Assembly (NCBI RefSeq): GCF_001429165.1
Contig: NZ_LMIR01000003.1
Coordinates: 62,001 to 126,000, forward strand
Direction of reading: 5' to 3'
Source of the DNA: Agromyces sp. Root81
GTDB taxonomy: Bacteria; Actinomycetota; Actinomycetes; Actinomycetales; Microbacteriaceae
Length of the DNA: 64,000 bases
Shown: in pieces, positions 49,503 to 59,037 of the stretch
Position numbering within the stretch: position 1 is the stretch's first letter
How the letters are laid out: each line of letters starts with the position of its first letter
Made by a program: the position numbers and the translations under genes
The notes under the pieces: generated by a model
What the model saw: the letters and a program-made list of their open reading frames with translations, nothing else
Databases searched by the model: none
What the model was told of the DNA's origin: nothing

Positions 49503-50021
49503 ATGGGCATTCGTCTCGTCATCATGGGCGTCTCGGCGGTCGGCAAGTCGACCGTCGGCCGGTCGCTGGCCGAGCGCTTCGGTGTGCCGTTCCGCGACGC
49601 CGACGATCTGCACCCGGCGTCGAACGTGGCGAAGATGGCATCGGGCGTCGCGCTCGACGACGTCGACCGCGACCCATGGCTCGACCTCGTGGGCGCCGAA
49701 CTCGAGGCGTCGACCACAGGAGTCGTGATGGCGTGCTCGGCGCTGAAGCGCGCATATCGCGATCGACTCCGCGAGGCCGCGCCGGCCACGGTGTTCCTGC
49801 ACCTGCACGGTTCCCGCGAGCTGCTCGCCGCGCGGGCGGCGGCACGCGCCGATCACTTCATGCCCGCGAGCCTGCTCGACTCCCAGCTCGCCGCGCTCGA
49901 GCCGCTCGCGACCGACGAGGCCGGCATCACGGTCGACGTCGCCGACGCACCCGCCGAGATCGTCGCGCGCGCCGTCATCGGCCTCCGCCCGTTCGTCGAG
50001 CCGGTCACACCCCGATCGTGA
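49503..50021 (+). CDS. gntK: Gluconokinase
   Basis: A 172-residue gluconate kinase that converts D-gluconate to 6-phosphogluconate for the pentose-phosphate pathway. The P-loop GVSAVGKST is at 9-17, followed by PFRDADDLHPASNVAKMASGVALDDVDRDPWL, and CSALKRAYRDRLR is the conserved substrate region. Length is typical. No gluconate permease or GntR regulator is adjacent; the gene lies directly to the right of the island. Its 3' end overlaps the convergent dioxygenase-like gene by 17 bp. Confidence 0.92.
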   Translation: MGIRLVIMGVSAVGKSTVGRSLAERFGVPFRDADDLHPASNVAKMASGVALDDVDRDPWLDLVGAELEASTTGVVMACSALKRAYRDRLREAAPATVFLHLHGSRELLAARAAARADHFMPASLLDSQLAALEPLATDEAGITVDVADAPAEIVARAVIGLRPFVEPVTPRS

Positions 50022-50877
50022 GCGCCGCCGTGTATCCGCCGGCGACCGAGCCCGACATGCTCGCGATCTGGTGGATCCCGCCGTCGTCGCGGAACACGTT
50101 GTCGCTCGAGAGGCTGACCTCCGAGACGTTCCGCACGCTCTGCTCGTAGCCGCTCGTCGCGTAGACGAGCCCGTTGACCTCCTCGGGCAGGGCGATCTGC
50201 GAGGTCTTCACGACCGGGCCCGACGCGACGGCGTTCGCCACGTCGGAGTACACCTCGAAGTGGATGTGGGGCCACCGGCCCGAGTAGCACGCGGGGTAGA
50301 TCGAGGTGAAGCGCACCGTGCCCATCGCGTCGGTCTCCTGCACGCCGCGCAGGTAGTTCTCGTTCTCGACGCCGCGCGAGTAGAGCGAGTAGTCACCGTC
50401 GCGGTCGCAGTGCCAGAGGTACACCCCGGCGCCGACGACGGCGCTGCCGGACGCGGCATCCCGCACTGTCAGTTCGATCGTGAGCGGCACGCCCTGCGCG
50501 ACCGTCGTCGACGAGCCGAACGACGAGCGGATGTCGCTGCGCACGATGCCCGAGTCGTCGAGCACGTTCACCCCGTTGGAGCCGTCGGCGGGGTACGGCC
50601 CGCCGGTCTCGTCGGGCACCTCGTCGAGGGTGCCGGATGCCGCGGCCGATGCCGAGGGGCCGGGCGTCGCGCTCGCCGTGCCGGTCGAGGCGGCGCTCGC
50701 GCTCGGCGCCGGGTCGCTGCCGGAGCAGGCCGCGAGGAGCGTGGTGAGCCCGATGCCGCCGAAGATTCCGAGCATGCGGCGCCGATCGACGAGGGTGCGG
50801 ATGTCGTAGACGAGGCCGCGGTGGTCTTCGTCGATCTCGTTGCCGTGCTCGTCGAGCCAGCGCGGGTCGGTCGTCAT
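50005..50877 (-). CDS. Intradiol dioxygenase-like exported protein
   Basis: A 290-residue protein with an N-terminal membrane/lipoprotein-type segment (LGIFGGIGLTTLLAACSGSD, lipobox LLAAC near residue 52), a Ser/Ala/Pro linker, and an intradiol ring-cleavage dioxygenase fold. Candidate iron ligands are tyrosines in YSRG and NYLRG and the histidines of RWPHIHFEVY. Such exported intradiol-like proteins are common in actinobacteria, and their aromatic substrate is unclear. The N-terminus (about 40 residues before the hydrophobic part) contains RRRMLG, so Tat export is possible. ATG 50877 is preferred over 50898. Confidence 0.85.
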   Translation of the reverse strand: MTTDPRWLDEHGNEIDEDHRGLVYDIRTLVDRRRMLGIFGGIGLTTLLAACSGSDPAPSASAASTGTASATPGPSASAAASGTLDEVPDETGGPYPADGSNGVNVLDDSGIVRSDIRSSFGSSTTVAQGVPLTIELTVRDAASGSAVVGAGVYLWHCDRDGDYSLYSRGVENENYLRGVQETDAMGTVRFTSIYPACYSGRWPHIHFEVYSDVANAVASGPVVKTSQIALPEEVNGLVYATSGYEQSVRNVSEVSLSSDNVFRDDGGIHQIASMSGSVAGGYTAALTIGV

Positions 50878-50967
50878 GGGCTGCACCTCCGCTCTCATCA
50901 GAGCATCAGCATGGAGCGCCGCGCAATGGCCGTGCTGTGCGTCGCCGATGAGCCGCCTGTGCCGCGC

Positions 50968-51543
50968 TCACGCTCCGGTGCGCAGGTGCACCCGTTCGCC
51001 CTGCACGCTCAGCAGGTTGAGGATCTCGGCGGGTTCGGACGACGCGCTCGCGTGGCCGTGCGGCACCCGGGTGTCGAACTCGGCGGCCTCGCCGGGCTCG
51101 AGGATGATCTCGTCATCGCCGAGCGCGAGCCGAACCCGGCCGCTGAGCACGTAGATCCAGTCGTATCCGTCGTGCGCCCGCTGTTCGACGGGCTGGTCGG
51201 GTGGATGCCCCGGCAGCACCATCTTGAAGGCGTGCAGGTCGGGGTTCTGCCGGGTGAGCGGGATGACGGCCTTGCCGTTCCGGTAGAACGGCTTCGGGTG
51301 CACGCGGGGGTCGGCGATCTGCGGCGCGCCGACCAGGTCGTCGAGGTTCGCCCGGTAGGCGGCCGCGATGCGGATGAGCAGTTCGAGCGTCGGCCGCCGC
51401 AGCCCTGATTCGAGCCGTGAGAGGGTGCTCGTCGAGATGCCGGTCTCTGCGGCGAGTTCGGCGAGGGTGTACCCGCGGCGGAGGCGCAGCTCGCGCAGCC
51501 TCGGCGCGACGGCGCTCAGCATCGTGTCGAGGTCGTGGGCCAT
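50968..51543 (-). CDS. XRE regulator with cupin domain
   Basis: A 191-residue regulator: N-terminal XRE HTH (LRELRLRRGYTLAELAAETGISTSTLSRLESGLRRPTLELLIRIAAAY) and C-terminal cupin sensor (DWIYVLSGRVRLALGDDEIILEPGEAAEFDTRVPHGHAS). ATG 51543 follows AAGGAG. It is divergent from the thioredoxin-reductase-like gene across 65 bp, so that enzyme is the likely target. The ligand of the cupin is unknown. Confidence 0.9.
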   Translation of the reverse strand: MAHDLDTMLSAVAPRLRELRLRRGYTLAELAAETGISTSTLSRLESGLRRPTLELLIRIAAAYRANLDDLVGAPQIADPRVHPKPFYRNGKAVIPLTRQNPDLHAFKMVLPGHPPDQPVEQRAHDGYDWIYVLSGRVRLALGDDEIILEPGEAAEFDTRVPHGHASASSEPAEILNLLSVQGERVHLRTGA

Positions 51544-51608
51544 CTGCACTCCTTGCCGTTTCGGCAACAGGCGTTGCCACTCGCTCAGGCTACCGCGAGG
51601 CTGGAGCC

Positions 51609-52559
51609 ATGCAACGGGAATCGTGGGATGTCATCATCGTCGGCGGCGGCAGCGCCGGACTCAGCGCCGCGCTCATGCTCGTGCGCGCCAGACGGCGCGT
51701 GCTCGTGCTCGACGGCGGTGCGCCGCGCAACGGCGTCGCCGCGCACATGCACGGCGTGCTGGGTCGCGACGGCTGGTCGCCGCTCGAGCTGCTCGAGCGC
51801 GGGCGTGAGGAGGTCGCACGCTACGGCGGGGTCGTGCGCACCGCGGAGGTCGCGACCGCCGAGGCGTACACCGCCGACTCGAACGGCGGTCCCGGCTTCA
51901 CCGTGACCCTCGCCTCGGGCGAGCGCCACGCCGCACGCCGGCTGCTCGTGGCGACCGGCCTGCGCGACGAGTTGCCCGAACTCCCCGGCCTCGCGGAGCA
52001 GTGGGGAACGGGCGCGGTCGTGTGCCCCTACTGCGACGGCTGGGAGGTCCGCGATCGCCGCATCGGCGTGCTCGCGACCGGCCCGCGCAGCCTCCACCAG
52101 GTGCAGCTGCTCCGGCAGTGGTCGCCGTCGGTCACCTTCTTCACGAACGGGGCTGAGCTCGACGGCGACGACTCGGCCGGCCTGCTCGCGCGCGGCATCG
52201 CGGTCGAACGGCGGGCCTGGGCGAGCGTGACCGCCGACGAGACCGGCCGACTCAGCGGCATCCGCCTCGCCGACGACGCGGTGATCGCCCTCGATGCGAT
52301 CTTCCTCGGCCCCCGACCCGTGCCGAACGATGCCCTGCTGACGGGACTCGGTGCCTCCACCGCGCCCGGGTTCGTCGACGACGCCTGGGTCGACGTCGAC
52401 GCGACCGGTCGCACGAGCGTGCCCGGTGTCTGGGCTGCAGGCAACGTCGTCAACCCGGCGGCGACCGTGCCGCTCTCAGCGGGCGCCGGCAACCTCGCCG
52501 GTGCCGCGATCAACGCCGACCTCATCGAGGAGGAGATCCGAGCGGCACTCGCCGGCTGA
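51609..52559 (+). CDS. Thioredoxin-reductase-like FAD oxidoreductase
   Basis: A 316-residue FAD/NAD(P) oxidoreductase of the TrxB family. The FAD motif is VIIVGGGSAGLSAALMLVRARRRVLVLDGG (8-37), and the redox-active pair is C139-P-Y-C142 followed by DGWEV, where TrxB has CATCDG. The C-terminal FAD motif is SVPGVWAAGNVVNP. The NADPH site (GTGPRSLHQVQLL, in place of GGGDSA) is degenerate, so the electron donor is unclear. It is divergent from the XRE-cupin regulator. Confidence 0.88.
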   Translation: MQRESWDVIIVGGGSAGLSAALMLVRARRRVLVLDGGAPRNGVAAHMHGVLGRDGWSPLELLERGREEVARYGGVVRTAEVATAEAYTADSNGGPGFTVTLASGERHAARRLLVATGLRDELPELPGLAEQWGTGAVVCPYCDGWEVRDRRIGVLATGPRSLHQVQLLRQWSPSVTFFTNGAELDGDDSAGLLARGIAVERRAWASVTADETGRLSGIRLADDAVIALDAIFLGPRPVPNDALLTGLGASTAPGFVDDAWVDVDATGRTSVPGVWAAGNVVNPAATVPLSAGAGNLAGAAINADLIEEEIRAALAG

Positions 52560-52626
52560 TCGGAATGGGGGTTTCCCACATGGGCTTCGCGGCGAACAAT
52601 GGGGAGCGGAGGGGAAGGAGCTCACC

Positions 52627-53250
52627 ATGGGAGTCATCGTCGTCGACCAGTTCGTCACGCTCGACGGGGTGTACCAGTCACCGGGCAGCCGCGATGAGGA
52701 CACCGAGGGAGGGTTCCCGTTCGGCGGCTGGCAGGGCGCGTACGTCGACGCCGAGTCGGGCGCGGCGATCGGCGCCAACATCGAGCGCGTCGACGCGCTG
52801 CTGCTCGGCCGCAAGACCTACGACATCTGGGCGAGGTACTGGCCGTTCCAATCGGACGACATCGGAGCCAGGTTCAACGCCGTGCCGAAGTTCGTCGCCT
52901 CGCACTCGCTGACCGACCCGTCGTGGGCCGGCACGACGGTCGTGACGGATGTCGCGGCGGAGGTGCGGGGCATCCGCGACCGCTTTGACGAGACCCATGT
53001 CTTCGGCAGCGGCGACCTCGTGCGCACGCTGCTGCGGGAGGACCTCGTCGACCGCATCAACCTCTGGCTCTACCCGGTGGCGCTCGGCACCGGCAAGCGA
53101 CTCTTCGCCGAGGGCACGGCCCCCGCCGCGTTCTCGCTCGTCGAGCCTCCGCTCGCCTTCCCCAAGGGGTCGATCCAACTGGTCTACGAGCGGGCGGGCG
53201 AGCCCGTCACCGGCATCGACATGAGCACCGTGGATGAGGCCGGGGCATGA
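52627..53250 (+). CDS. Dihydrofolate reductase-family protein (RibD C-terminal)
   Basis: A 207-residue protein of the RibD C-terminal/DHFR-like family: VVDQFVTLDGVYQSPG at the start, LLLGRKTYDIWARYWP in the middle and THVFGSGDLVRTLLREDLVDRINLWLYPVALGTGKRLF near the end. Members are NADPH-binding reductases of unknown substrate, not true DHFR. A ribosome site GGAAGGAG precedes ATG 52627. It overlaps the next gene by 4 bp (ATGA). Confidence 0.9.
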   Translation: MGVIVVDQFVTLDGVYQSPGSRDEDTEGGFPFGGWQGAYVDAESGAAIGANIERVDALLLGRKTYDIWARYWPFQSDDIGARFNAVPKFVASHSLTDPSWAGTTVVTDVAAEVRGIRDRFDETHVFGSGDLVRTLLREDLVDRINLWLYPVALGTGKRLFAEGTAPAAFSLVEPPLAFPKGSIQLVYERAGEPVTGIDMSTVDEAGA

Positions 53251-53576
53251 CCGAACGGGAGACGGGCCGGGCACGGCTCGACGAGATCGCCCCGGCACTG
53301 CTGGCGCGCCGTGACGTCGCGATCGGCCGGATGTTCGGATCCGACGGCATCTCGGTGCGCGGCAAGCTCTTCGCGTTCGTCGCGAACAGCGGCAGCCTCG
53401 TGGTGAAGCTGCCCGAGGCACGCATCGACGCACTCGAGCTCGACAACATGGTCATGCACGGCCGCCCGATGCGCGAGTGGGCGGTCGTGCCGTTCGACGA
53501 CGGCGTCGACCGCTGGCGCGAGATCGCGGGCGAAGCTCATGCCTTCGTCGACTCGATCACGCCTCCTGGGGAGTGA
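53247..53576 (+). CDS. TfoX N-terminal domain-like protein
   Basis: A 109-residue protein similar to the TfoX/Sxy N-terminal domain: RRDVAIGRMFGSDGISVRGKLFAFV, SLVVKLPEARIDAL and GRPMREWAVVP. TfoX regulates competence in proteobacteria; actinobacterial short forms have no defined role. It is translationally coupled to the RibD-like gene. Its last 20 bp overlap the convergent membrane-protein gene. Confidence 0.75.
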   Translation: MTERETGRARLDEIAPALLARRDVAIGRMFGSDGISVRGKLFAFVANSGSLVVKLPEARIDALELDNMVMHGRPMREWAVVPFDDGVDRWREIAGEAHAFVDSITPPGE

Positions 53577-53979
53577 GACGTCCGTCGACGATCCAGGCTC
53601 CGATGAGTATGACCACGAAGACCGCTCCAGCGAGGACCCAGACCAGCCAGGGCGCGTCCCCGTTCCGAACCACCGTCCACACCAGGATCAGCGAACCGAC
53701 GACGACGACTCCGACGACCGCGAGATAGGCGATGACGCTCCCGTCCATGCGCGTGTTGAACGATGCGGAAGAGAACCGGCGAGCAAGGAAGTCGACCAGC
53801 GCGGAAAGGAGTGCCGCCCCGGTGAGCACGAGGCCGGCGATCGGTTGCGGCAGCACCGCGAAACCGATCACTGCCGCTGCGCCGATCAACCCGATCGCGA
53901 TGTAGTACCAGACGAGGCGCCCCGGTCGGTCGACGTCGTCGGGACCGCCTGTGCTCGTCGCTTCGCTCACGCCAGCCAT
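53557..53979 (-). CDS. Four-helix membrane protein
   Basis: A 140-residue membrane protein with four predicted helices (WYYIAIGLIGAAAVIGFAVL, IAGLVLTGAALLSALVDFL, VIAYLAVVGVVVVGSLILVW, WLVWVLAGAVFVVILIGAWIV). Unrecognised. ATG 53979 is preferred over 54006. It is downstream of the DNA ligase on the same strand with a 37-bp gap. Confidence 0.75.
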   Translation of the reverse strand: MAGVSEATSTGGPDDVDRPGRLVWYYIAIGLIGAAAVIGFAVLPQPIAGLVLTGAALLSALVDFLARRFSSASFNTRMDGSVIAYLAVVGVVVVGSLILVWTVVRNGDAPWLVWVLAGAVFVVILIGAWIVDGRLTPQEA

Positions 53980-54016
53980 CCATTCACAGCTGCAACCAGA
54001 TGTCAACGATCGTTGC

Positions 54017-55540
54017 TCAGCCGCGAAGCAGCGCTCGGAGCGTCTGGATCGTGTCGGTCTCGGCCGCCGTCTTGTCGTCGCGGTACTTCTTGACCCGCGC
54101 GAACCGCAGCGCGATGCCGCCGGGGTACCGGCTCGACCGCTGCACGCCGTCGATCGCGATCTCGACGACGATGCTCGGCTCGACCCACACGGTGTGCTCG
54201 GTGCGCCGCGTCTCGATCTGGGGGAAGCGCTCGGTCTGCCAGCGCAGGAGATCGTCGGTGAGCCCCTTGAACGTCTTGCCGACCATCACGAAGCCGCCGG
54301 GCTCGCCGAACTCGCCGATGGAGTCGAGCGCGCCGAGGTGCAGGTTCGAGAGCCAGCCCGTGCGCCGGCCCGAGCCCCACTCGCAGGCGAGCACCACGAG
54401 GTCGTAGGTGAGCACGGGCTTGACCTTGATCCAGCTCGACCCGCGCCGGCCCGCCGCATAGGGCGAGCCGATCGCTTTGACCAGCACGCCCTCCTGTCCC
54501 GCCGCGAGGGCGTCGCGGGACACCTGCTCGGCCACCTCGGGGTCGGCGGTCACCTCGCCCGGGATGCGATGCCCGGGTGCGATGCGCTCGAGCTCGGCGA
54601 GCCGCGTGGCGAGCGGCTCGTCGAGCAGGTCGCGACCGTCGACGTGCAGCACGTCGAAGAACCACGGATGCAGCACCGTCTCGCGAGCGGCATCGGCGCC
54701 GAAGCTCGACATCGTGTCCTGGAAGGGCCGCGGTGCCCCGTCTTCGTCGAGCGAGAGCGTCTCACCGTCGAGGATGACGTCTCGCACCGGCAGCGCGCGC
54801 ACGACCTCGACGACCTCAGGCAGCCGCCGGGTCACGTCGGCGAGGTTGCGGGTGAAGACCTGCACGTCGTCGCCCGCGCGATGCACCTGGATGCGCGCGC
54901 CGTCGAGCTTGTACTCGACGGACGCCTCACCGGTGGTCTCGAGCGCCGCTGCGGCACTCGATGCGGTGGCGGCGAGCATCGGCAGCACCGGCCGGCCGAC
55001 GACGAGGCCGACCGCCGCGAGCTCGGCCTCGCTGCCCGTGAGCGCGAGCCGTGCGGTCTCGCCGAGATCGCCCGAGAGCATCGCCGCGCGACGCACCACG
55101 TCGACCGGGCGCTCGGCGGCGCGGGCGACGGCGTCGGTCACGACGCCCTCGAGCGCACCGGTGCGCACCTCGCCGAGCAGCACCCGGCCGATGAACGACT
55201 GCTCGCGGGCGGTCGCGCGGCCGATGAGCTCGTGCAGTCGCTGCGCCCGCTCCCCCGATGAGCCCGAACCGGATGTCGCGGCCAGGCGATCGAGCTCGGC
55301 GTCGAGCTCGCCGACCGTGAGCGAGGGCTCGGCGGCGGGCTCCCCGGTCGCGGCGGCCACCCCGCGCCATCCGACGCCGATGCGCCCCTGCCGGGGCTTG
55401 CCGATGAGGATCCCGACGGCCGGCGCGATCTCGTCGGGCTCGAGCCGGCGCAGCAGTTCGGCCAGCGCGTCGACCTTCGCGAGTCGCGATCGGGTCGAGG
55501 CGACGGTGTCGGCGGTCAGCGCGAGTTCGTCGAGCAGCAC
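54017..55540 (-). CDS. lig: ATP-dependent DNA ligase
   Basis: A 507-residue ATP-dependent ligase similar to mycobacterial LigB. An N-terminal DNA-binding domain precedes the nucleotidyl-transfer motif I EYKLDGAR with Lys211 as the AMP-accepting residue. The OB-fold ends with the family motif around LRFARVKKYRDDKTAAETDTI. It seals nicks, probably in repair alongside the NAD-dependent LigA. No Ku or polymerase gene is adjacent, so an NHEJ role is not indicated. Confidence 0.94.
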   Translation of the reverse strand: MLLDELALTADTVASTRSRLAKVDALAELLRRLEPDEIAPAVGILIGKPRQGRIGVGWRGVAAATGEPAAEPSLTVGELDAELDRLAATSGSGSSGERAQRLHELIGRATAREQSFIGRVLLGEVRTGALEGVVTDAVARAAERPVDVVRRAAMLSGDLGETARLALTGSEAELAAVGLVVGRPVLPMLAATASSAAAALETTGEASVEYKLDGARIQVHRAGDDVQVFTRNLADVTRRLPEVVEVVRALPVRDVILDGETLSLDEDGAPRPFQDTMSSFGADAARETVLHPWFFDVLHVDGRDLLDEPLATRLAELERIAPGHRIPGEVTADPEVAEQVSRDALAAGQEGVLVKAIGSPYAAGRRGSSWIKVKPVLTYDLVVLACEWGSGRRTGWLSNLHLGALDSIGEFGEPGGFVMVGKTFKGLTDDLLRWQTERFPQIETRRTEHTVWVEPSIVVEIAIDGVQRSSRYPGGIALRFARVKKYRDDKTAAETDTIQTLRALLRG

Positions 55541-55606
55541 GGGGCCAGTCTCCCACCGGCATCCGACATGCGCGCCGACTGCCGCCGCGGACGCGGGTGA
55601 GCGCGC

Positions 55607-56245
55607 TCAGCGCACGCCGACGCCGTATGCCGCGACGAAGACGCGTGCAGCATGCGCCGCGTGGCGCTGCAGCGCCGCGACATCGGGGATCGCCTCGTCG
55701 CCGAGCAGCATCGCCTCGTTCATCGGCGCGCCCATGACGAGCCAGTTGAAGGTCGTCGCCGCCTCGACCGGGTCGTCGGCGGCGAGCAAGCCGCGATCGG
55801 TGAACTCGGCCATCGTGACGGCGAGCGAGCGGATGGCGCGCTCCGGCCCGTTCTCGTAGAGCGCGCGCGCGAGGTCGGGGAAGCGCTCGACCTCGCCGAT
55901 GACGAGCCGGCGCAGCTTGAGCACGCGCGGGGTCATCACGACGGCGAGCTCGTCGGCGGCGTAGCGGGCGAGGTGGCCGGCGACATCGCCGTCGAGTGCC
56001 GCCCGCTCGTCGCGATCGTGCAGACCGTCGCCCGCGGCGGCGGTCATCGACGAGACGAGCTCGACGAACAGGGACTCCTTGCTGCCGAAGTGCGCGTAGA
56101 CGGTCTGCTTCGAGACCTCCGACAGCTCGGCGAGCTCGTCCATGCTCGTGCCGAGGTACCCGTTCCGAAGGAAGAGGGCCTCAGCGGCGGCGAGGATGGC
56201 GCGGCGCTTCCGCTCCGAACGCGACAGCTCGTTCGTGGTGGCCAT
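55607..56245 (-). CDS. TetR family regulator
   Basis: A 212-residue TetR regulator with HTH KRRAILAAAEALFLRNGYLGTSMDELAELSEVSKQTVYAHFGSKESLF and a TetR_C-type helical domain. A GAGGAGG ribosome site precedes ATG 56245. It is divergent from an alpha/beta hydrolase; two related dyads lie between them. Confidence 0.92.
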   Translation of the reverse strand: MATTNELSRSERKRRAILAAAEALFLRNGYLGTSMDELAELSEVSKQTVYAHFGSKESLFVELVSSMTAAAGDGLHDRDERAALDGDVAGHLARYAADELAVVMTPRVLKLRRLVIGEVERFPDLARALYENGPERAIRSLAVTMAEFTDRGLLAADDPVEAATTFNWLVMGAPMNEAMLLGDEAIPDVAALQRHAAHAARVFVAAYGVGVR

Positions 56246-56269
56246 GGCTTCCTCCTCTTGACGCGCAGT

Positions 56270-56312
56270 ACTGGACAGTCTAGTTTGATCGAATCATACT
56301 GGTCAGTCCAGT
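56270..56312. promoter_or_regulatory. TetR operator pair
   Basis: ACTGGACAGTCTAGT (56270-56284) and ACTGGTCAGTCCAGT (56298-56312) are related 15-bp imperfect palindromes, 28 bp apart, in the 100-bp region between the divergent TetR and hydrolase genes. Confidence 0.8.
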
Positions 56313-56345
56313 TCGCACACTGTTTCTGGGATGAGAGGAACCACC

Positions 56346-57146
56346 ATGTCCGAGTTCATCGTCTCCACCGCCGGCGATCGCATCGCCTTCGACCGTCACG
56401 GCACCGGGCCGGCACTCGTCTTCGTCGCGGGCGCCGGGCCGTGGCGGGAGATCGATCCCGAGACCACCGGCACCGCAGAACTCCTCGCCGCCCGGGGCGT
56501 CACGGCGATCGTGTACGACCGTGTCGGCCGGGGCGAGAGCGCCGCCGCCGGCACGATCACCCTCGACCGGGAGCTCGCGGCCATCGAGGCGCTGATCGAC
56601 ATCGCCGGCGGCGGCGCTGTGCTCTGCGGCCATTCCTCCGGCTGCTCGATCTCGCTGCGCGCCGCGGTCGCCGGCCTCGCCGTCGACGGCCTCGCCCTCT
56701 GGGAGGCCCCGCTCGCGCCGCCCGACAGCGGCGGGCGCGAATGGGCCGACGCGGTGAACCGGCTGATCGACGCCGGTGACAACGGCGGCGCCCTCGACGC
56801 GTACATGCGGGACATGCCGCCCGAGATCCTCGAGATCGTGCGCAGCATCCCCGCCATGATCGACCAGGCGCCGAGCCTGCGGCCCGACGGCGAATCGCTC
56901 GCCTGGGCCGAGTCCGCGCCGCACGCCGAACTCTTCGGCGGTATCCGGGTGCCGGTGCTGGCGATGGTCGGCGAGCAGACGTACGACATCATGACCCCGG
57001 CCGCCGAGTCCATCGCCGCGGCGATCCCCGGTGCGACGTGGAAGGCGATGCCGGGGAGCGAGCACGGCTGGGAGCCCGAGTCGATGGCCGCCGAACTCGC
57101 CGCCTTCGTGCACGCCGCCCACGATCGGGCCGCCGATCTGGAGTAG
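56346..57146 (+). CDS. Alpha/beta hydrolase (TetR-controlled)
   Basis: A 266-residue alpha/beta hydrolase. The oxyanion region is VFVAGAGPWRE, the nucleophile elbow G95-H-S97-S-G (GHSSGC), the acid in MVGEQTYDIM, and the histidine in GSEHGWEP. The substrate is unknown. ATG 56346 follows GAGAGGAA. It is divergent from the TetR gene and probably de-repressed by its ligand. Confidence 0.9.
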   Translation: MSEFIVSTAGDRIAFDRHGTGPALVFVAGAGPWREIDPETTGTAELLAARGVTAIVYDRVGRGESAAAGTITLDRELAAIEALIDIAGGGAVLCGHSSGCSISLRAAVAGLAVDGLALWEAPLAPPDSGGREWADAVNRLIDAGDNGGALDAYMRDMPPEILEIVRSIPAMIDQAPSLRPDGESLAWAESAPHAELFGGIRVPVLAMVGEQTYDIMTPAAESIAAAIPGATWKAMPGSEHGWEPESMAAELAAFVHAAHDRAADLE

Positions 57147-57182
57147 CGGAGGCCTCAGCGCACTGCCGGGCAGCCGGCTCAG

Positions 57183-57563
<381 letters not shown>

Positions 57564-57627
57564 GGCCGTCAGCATAGGGGGCAGCGGCGCAGGTGCGCGA
57601 GGGGGACCCGTCCCCATGCGCACGCGG

Positions 57628-58503
57628 CTACCGCGCGACGAGCCCCGCCACCTCGCCGACGTGCCGCATGAAGCCCTCGAGGTCGGGCTCGTCGGAGGTC
57701 GGCTGCAGCACCACGGCGTCGACGCCGACGGCGAAGAACCGCTCGGCGACCGCGGCGGCGGTCGCGACGTCGCCGACGGCGGCGAGGCGCTGGTCATCCG
57801 GCATGTTCCACTGTGTGAGTTCGTGGTCGACCCGTGCGCGGGCGTCGGCACCGCCGAACGCGGCCATCACGTAGACGACCGACTCGCTGCGCCCCTCGCG
57901 CCCGGCAGCGCTGCGGCCCGCCGCGATCGCCGCGACGGCCTCCGCCGCCCGCTCGACGGTGGTGCCGCCGGTCAGCACCGTGCCGTCGGCCACCTCGCCG
58001 GTGAGGTGCAGGGTCTTCGGTCCTTCGCCGGCGGCGTAGACGAGCGGCACCTCGGCGGGCGGCCAGTCGAGCTTCACCCGGTCGAGCTTCACGTAGCGGC
58101 CGTCGGCCGTGACCTCGTCGCCGGCGAGGAGCTGCCGGAGCGCGGGCACGTACTCGCGCATGAGCGTGAGCGGCGAGGCCACCCGACTGCCGGTCTGCGC
58201 CATCCACCGCTGCACGCCGTGCCCGACGCCGGGCAGCACGCGGCCGGGGAACAGGCGCGCGAGCGTCGCGATCTCCATGGCCGTGACGGCGACGTTGCGC
58301 AGCGGCATGGGGGCGACGCCGATGCCCACCCGCAGCCGTTCGGTCCAGGCGAGTGCCGCGCCGGCCGTGGCGAACGCCGACTCCTGGAAGCAGTCCTCCC
58401 AGAGCCACAGCTCCGGCACTCCCCCGGCGTCGGCGGCCTCGACGGCGGCGCGCAGCCGCTCCGGTGGGAACGCGGGCTGGAAGATCGCTCCGATTCGACG
58501 CAT
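57628..58503 (-). CDS. LLM-class flavin/F420-dependent oxidoreductase
   Basis: A 291-residue luciferase-like monooxygenase family protein. It shows GAIFQPAFPPERLRAAVEAADAGGVPELWLWED at the N-terminus, RVGIGVAPMPLRNVAVTAMEIATLARLFPGRVLPGVGHG in the middle, and the C-terminal VDAVVLQPTSDEPDLEGF. F420-dependent members are common in actinobacteria, and the cofactor here is a prediction. ATG 58503 is preferred over 58596. Confidence 0.88.
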   Translation of the reverse strand: MRRIGAIFQPAFPPERLRAAVEAADAGGVPELWLWEDCFQESAFATAGAALAWTERLRVGIGVAPMPLRNVAVTAMEIATLARLFPGRVLPGVGHGVQRWMAQTGSRVASPLTLMREYVPALRQLLAGDEVTADGRYVKLDRVKLDWPPAEVPLVYAAGEGPKTLHLTGEVADGTVLTGGTTVERAAEAVAAIAAGRSAAGREGRSESVVYVMAAFGGADARARVDHELTQWNMPDDQRLAAVGDVATAAAVAERFFAVGVDAVVLQPTSDEPDLEGFMRHVGEVAGLVAR

Positions 58504-58580
58504 GCCCTCACTCTGGCACCATCCACAGACGCGGGCGCCGACACCACGAGCGGATGCCGCGTTCGGGCATGATGGGGCGC

Positions 58581-58940
58581 ATGAGCGAATCCGCACCGAC
58601 CGCCGTCCAGGGCTCGACCACGAATTTCCGACTCATCGGGGTGATCTCCTTCGTGATCGGCGCCGCCGCAGTGCTGATGACCCGGCTGCTCGGCCTGATC
58701 GCGCCGCTGATGGTCAGCACCGGGCTGCCGTGGGCGTACTCGCTCATCAGCGGCATGGGGATCCTCGCCAACGCGCTCTCGCTCATCCTCGGCATCGTGG
58801 CCCTCGTGCTCGGGCTCGCCGTGCTCCTGCGCCGCGGTGCTCCGAAGGGATTCGCGGCCGCGGGTGCCGCGCTCGGCGGCGCCGAGATCCTGAGCGCACT
58901 CATCGGGTTCGGCCAGGCCGCGTTCTACTCCGCCGTCTGA
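58581..58940 (+). CDS. Hypothetical membrane protein
   Basis: A 119-residue membrane protein with three to four hydrophobic segments (LIGVISFVIGAAAVLMTRLLGLIAPLMV, LANALSLILGIVALVLGLAVLL, GAALGGAEILSALIGFG). Unrecognised. ATG 58581 gives the first methionine before a polar leader. It is divergent from the LLM oxidoreductase. Confidence 0.72.
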   Translation: MSESAPTAVQGSTTNFRLIGVISFVIGAAAVLMTRLLGLIAPLMVSTGLPWAYSLISGMGILANALSLILGIVALVLGLAVLLRRGAPKGFAAAGAALGGAEILSALIGFGQAAFYSAV

Positions 58941-59037
58941 CCGCTCGACCTTGTCGGAACACTTGCGTTCGGATGCCCCGCCACCCCAGTCTGTTCGAGG
59001 GGGTGCCGTGCGGCATCAACGGATGGAGGGAACATCG

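Noticed and set aside
49196-49856. Minus-strand open frames opposite the 5' part of gntK
   Set aside because: They are antisense to the conserved P-loop region of gluconokinase and Arg/Ser-rich without domain motifs.
54017-55540. NHEJ ligase locus
   Set aside because: No Ku, polymerase or phosphoesterase domain is fused or adjacent; the ligase is LigB-like.
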